Shown piece after piece: positions 6,252-8,583 of a stretch of DNA of 8,583 bases. Origin of the DNA: Gemmatimonadota bacterium (GTDB lineage: Bacteria; Gemmatimonadota; Gemmatimonadetes; Gemmatimonadales; Gemmatimonadaceae). The stretch is taken from NCBI GenBank assembly GCA_029884515.1, contig JAOUHR010000060.1, positions 1-8,583 on the forward strand. The letters are read 5' to 3'. The position numbers and the translations under genes were made by a program. The notes below the pieces were generated by a model that had not been told where the DNA came from, made no database searches, and saw only the letters and a list, made by a program, of their open reading frames with translations. The stretch's first letter is position 1; each line of letters begins with the position of its first letter.

Positions 6252-6722
6252 ATGGGATTCCTGAGCTCCGATCCCTTCACCGATCCCCGGCTCGGCACCT
6301 TCACCCGGAAAGGCAGCCGGTGGCTCGGCTCGCTCCAGCTCGCACCGCACGGATCGGTGGAGCTGCGCGTCGCCGGCGATCGCAAGGCGCCGGATCCGGC
6401 CGCGCTCGCAGCCGCGGCGCGCGTCGCCGACGAGTACACGGCGCTCAAGGAAGCGATCGCGGCCGCGCTCTTCGAGCACTACGAACCGTATCGCGACGCC
6501 GCGGATGACGAGGGCGACGAGGGCGGTGTTCCCGTCCCCGCGATCGCCAATGCCGCCGGGACGTGGGCGCACATCCGCTCAGCCGTCGTGGACGTGGACG
6601 TCTCGCGCCGGGAGTTCCCGGTGGAGGTCCGGCTCGAGGTGGCCTGGGACATGGAGCACACCCTTGGCGCGCGGATGAAGGATGGCGCGCTGGTCGAGTT
6701 GTGCGGCAGCACCGGCCCCTGA
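6252..6722 (+). CDS. Small acidic cytosolic protein of unknown function (DUF6985/DUF2004-like)
   Basis: The 156-residue product has no signal peptide or membrane segment. It starts with a short beta-like region containing DPRLGTFTRKGSRWLGSL (about 11-28), continues with an alanine-rich helical stretch (about 47-80) and an acidic linker around 84-92 (DDEGDEGG), and ends in a beta-rich part with WDMEHTLGARMKDG (about 131-144). The DP-x-LG, W-x-G and W-D-x-E-H-x-LG pattern recalls DUF6985 and DUF2004 proteins, some of which resemble immunity proteins of toxin systems, but I assign this from memory with low certainty. GAGG seven bases before ATG 6252 supports the start. The gene overlaps the exported hydrolase gene by one base (TGATG), which indicates coupled translation. 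No toxin gene is adjacent. Reality of the gene is likely; function is unknown. Confidence 0.78.
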   Translation: MGFLSSDPFTDPRLGTFTRKGSRWLGSLQLAPHGSVELRVAGDRKAPDPAALAAAARVADEYTALKEAIAAALFEHYEPYRDAADDEGDEGGVPVPAIANAAGTWAHIRSAVVDVDVSRREFPVEVRLEVAWDMEHTLGARMKDGALVELCGSTGP

Positions 6723-7669
6723 TGCGCTGGGCGCTCGTGATGACGGTCGCCTCCGGCTGCCTCGCACCCCTGCGGGCGCAGGTGCCTCCCGCCGCGGCCA
6801 CACCACCCGCGGCCGCACAGAACCCCTCACCGATGGTCGAACACACCCGCCCGCACGAGCGGCTCGTGGCCCGGGACCTCCGCGGGGTGACGCGCACCAT
6901 CACCGGTCCAGGGGGCGAGCGGATCGAACTCTGGTATCCCGATGCCGCGCGCATGGGCGACACGGTCGATCTCGTCTTCCACTTCCACGGGGCCGCTTGG
7001 CTGCCGGAGCAGTCGGTCGCAGCGCTCGGCGCCCGCTGGGCGGCGGTCGTGGTGAACATCGGCGCCGGCTCCGGTGCCTACGATCGCGCCTTCGCCGACC
7101 CTGCCGTGTTCGACTCGCTGCTCGCCAACGTCGTGCGCGAGTCGGCGGCCGCGAGCGGTCGCCCGGTGCGCACCGGTCGCATCGTGCTCGTCGGATTCTC
7201 GGCCGGCCACGGCGCCGTGCGCGCGATCCTTCGTGACCCGCGACACTTCGCCGCGGTGGAGGCCGTACTCCTGATCGACGGGATGCACACCTCATACGTG
7301 CCAGACCGGCAGCTGATGGCCGACGGCGGTACGCTCGACACCACCAACCTGGCGGCCTTCGCCGCGTTCGCGCGCGCAGCGACGCGCGGCGAGAAGCGGT
7401 TCCTCATCACCCACTCCGAGATCTTCCCCGGCACCTTCGCCAGCACCACCGAGACCGCCGACTGGCTCCTCGCGTCGCTCGGCCTGCACCGCACCCCCGT
7501 GCTCGCGTGGGGCCCGCGGGGCATGCAGCAGCTGAGCGAGGCCGGCGCCGGCGCCTTCGCGCTGCTCGGCTTCGCCGGCAACTCCGCCCCCGACCACATC
7601 GACCAGTTCCACGCGATGCCGGAACTGCTCGCCCGTCTCTTCCACTCCGCCGCGCCCCCCGCCCCCTGA
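6722..7669 (+). CDS. Exported alpha/beta hydrolase
   Basis: The 315-residue product begins with a short signal (MRWALVMTVASGC, then LAPLRAQ). It may be cut by signal peptidase I after Q20 or lipidated at Cys13 (ASGC); the lipobox is imperfect. A Pro/Ala-rich linker reaches about residue 36. HFHGAAW at 87-93 is the oxyanion-hole strand of an alpha/beta hydrolase, and GFSAGHG at 158-164 is the nucleophile elbow with Ser160. D186 (LLIDGMH) and H297 (DQFHAMPELL) are candidate triad partners. The fold is that of esterases, lipases and peptidases of the superfamily; the substrate cannot be read. ATG 6722 overlaps the stop of the preceding gene and has no good Shine-Dalgarno, so expression probably depends on re-initiation. 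nagB begins two bases after its stop. Confidence 0.8.
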   Translation: MRWALVMTVASGCLAPLRAQVPPAAATPPAAAQNPSPMVEHTRPHERLVARDLRGVTRTITGPGGERIELWYPDAARMGDTVDLVFHFHGAAWLPEQSVAALGARWAAVVVNIGAGSGAYDRAFADPAVFDSLLANVVRESAAASGRPVRTGRIVLVGFSAGHGAVRAILRDPRHFAAVEAVLLIDGMHTSYVPDRQLMADGGTLDTTNLAAFAAFARAATRGEKRFLITHSEIFPGTFASTTETADWLLASLGLHRTPVLAWGPRGMQQLSEAGAGAFALLGFAGNSAPDHIDQFHAMPELLARLFHSAAPPAP

Positions 7670-7671
7670 CC

Positions 7672-8583
7672 ATGTCCGCCACGACCGCCCTCCCGCCACG
7701 CGAACGGATCCCCACACAGGTGCTCGCGGGTTCGTCCACCGCGGCGCGCCACGTCGCCGGCGAGATCGCCGCCCTCATCCGCGCGCGCGCCAAGGAGGGA
7801 CGACGCGCCGTGCTCGGCCTCGCCACGGGCTCCACGCCCACGGGCATCTATGCGGAACTGGTTCGGCTCCACAAGGAGGAGGGGCTCTCGTTCCGGAACG
7901 TCGTGACGTTCAATCTCGACGAGTACTTCCCGATGCGGCCGGAGGACCTGCAGAGCTACGTCCGGTTCATGCGGGAGCACCTGTTCAGCCTCGTGGACAT
8001 CGACCCCGCGAACGCCCATGTGCCGGACGGCACCGTGACCGCGGACCAGGTGGCCAGCCACTGCCGGCGCTATGAGCAGATGATCGCCGACGCCGGCGGC
8101 ATCGACCTCCAGCTCCTCGGCGTCGGCCGCACCGGGCACATCGGCTTCAACGAACCCGGTTCGGACGACGCCTCGCGGACGCGCCTCATCACGCTCGACA
8201 GCGTGACGCGCATCGACGCCGCCAGCGACTTCTTCGGCGCTGAGAACGTGCCGCGCCGCGCCATCACGATGGGCGTGGGCACCATCCTCGAGGCGCGCCG
8301 GATCATCATGCTCGCCTTCGGCGAGAACAAGGCGTCGATCGTGGCTCGCGTGGTGGAGGGTGACGTCTCTCCGCTCGTGCCGGCCACCTACCTGCAGCGC
8401 CATGCGAACGCCGTGATCCTCCTCGACGCCGCCGCCGCGGCGGAGCTCGCGACGCAGCGCTGTCCCTGGCTCTTCGGCGCTGTCGCGTGGACCCCGGATG
8501 CGATCCGGCGTGCCGTGATCTGGCTGGCCGAGAAGCTCGGCAAGGCGGTGCTCAAGCTGACCGACGCCGATTACAACGAGGAG
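7672..8583 (+). CDS. nagB: Glucosamine-6-phosphate deaminase, long form (3' part outside the window)
   Basis: 304 codons are open to the window edge without a stop. NagB converts glucosamine 6-phosphate to fructose 6-phosphate and ammonia in the cytoplasm. Visible motifs are LATGSTPTGIY (50-60, phosphate loop), VVTFNLDEY (77-85, including the base Asp of the NLDEY block) and GVGRTGHIGFNEPGS (150-164, with His156 and Glu161). Asp141 of the E. coli triad is replaced by Thr154. Classical NagB ends near 260-270 residues; here the chain continues through PWLFGAVAWTPDAIRRAV (265-282) and WLAEKLGKAVLKLTDADYNE without a break. This resembles the roughly 640-residue deaminases of Bacteroidota, whose second half carries a PIG-L/LmbE-like deacetylase domain; that half is not visible here. 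ATG 7672 comes two bases after the hydrolase stop and lacks a Shine-Dalgarno, suggesting coupling. Confidence 0.92.
   Translation, partial: MSATTALPPRERIPTQVLAGSSTAARHVAGEIAALIRARAKEGRRAVLGLATGSTPTGIYAELVRLHKEEGLSFRNVVTFNLDEYFPMRPEDLQSYVRFMREHLFSLVDIDPANAHVPDGTVTADQVASHCRRYEQMIADAGGIDLQLLGVGRTGHIGFNEPGSDDASRTRLITLDSVTRIDAASDFFGAENVPRRAITMGVGTILEARRIIMLAFGENKASIVARVVEGDVSPLVPATYLQRHANAVILLDAAAAAELATQRCPWLFGAVAWTPDAIRRAVIWLAEKLGKAVLKLTDADYNEE

Noticed and set aside
3957..6572. 871-codon minus-strand open frame
   Set aside because: It overlaps three well-supported genes, partly on the opposite strand and partly out of frame on the same strand. Its length reflects the scarcity of stop codons in GC-rich DNA.
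7078..8403. 441-codon minus-strand open frame opposite the hydrolase and nagB
   Set aside because: The plus strand holds intact alpha/beta hydrolase and NagB motifs, and the antisense product has no recognisable domain.
1..8583. tRNA or rRNA genes, CRISPR arrays, insertion sequences, attachment sites
   Set aside because: I saw no repeat-spacer periodicity, transposase or integrase motifs, terminal repeats or tRNA-like cloverleaf, and coding sequence fills nearly all of the window.

Overview
The window is a dense, GC-rich (roughly 68-70 percent by eye) stretch of bacterial chromosome with almost no non-coding DNA. Gene content and protein style suggest a soil or sediment Gemmatimonadota-like bacterium: a secreted M1 peptidase, a lipoprotein with a glycosidase-like barrel, a poxvirus-type topoisomerase IB, and a long-form NagB of the kind known from Bacteroidota and relatives. 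This assignment is inference; there is no rRNA or other taxonomic marker here. I see no mobile element, CRISPR array, tRNA or phage gene.

Layout. Position 1-287 (minus) is the N-terminal part of a CcdC/DUF1453-type membrane protein that runs off the left edge. A 172-base divergent spacer follows, with a GC-rich hairpin. Three plus-strand genes come next: a secreted M1 zinc metallopeptidase (about 460-2106), a small VOC/glyoxalase-fold protein (2168-2536) and a TMEM175-type (DUF1211) potassium channel subunit (2547-3122). The plus-strand block meets a minus-strand pair head-on, with only two bases between the stop codons. In transcription order that pair is a lipoprotein with a clan GH-A-like glycosidase barrel (5065-3971), then a YpfJ-family membrane-anchored zinc metallopeptidase (3970-3125). 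The stop of the first directly abuts the ATG of the second.

Divergent from the pair, a rightward block runs off the right edge: topoisomerase IB (5157-6212, probably from a CTG codon), a small cytosolic protein of unknown function (6252-6722), an exported alpha/beta hydrolase (6722-7669) and the first 304 codons of a long-form glucosamine-6-phosphate deaminase, nagB (7672-8583+). Overlaps of 1 base and gaps of 2 to 39 bases suggest one transcript with translational coupling.

How the genes fit together. Several products act at the cell envelope or outside it (M1 peptidase, glycosidase-like lipoprotein, YpfJ, alpha/beta hydrolase), and NagB feeds amino sugars into glycolysis. This suits a saprophyte turning over peptides and glycans, but no complete dedicated pathway or defence system is visible. 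The points most worth checking are the CTG start of the topoisomerase, the possibly leaderless GTG start of the glycosidase-like lipoprotein, the zero-gap coupling of glycosidase-like lipoprotein and peptidase, and the Thr that replaces a catalytic Asp in the long-form NagB.
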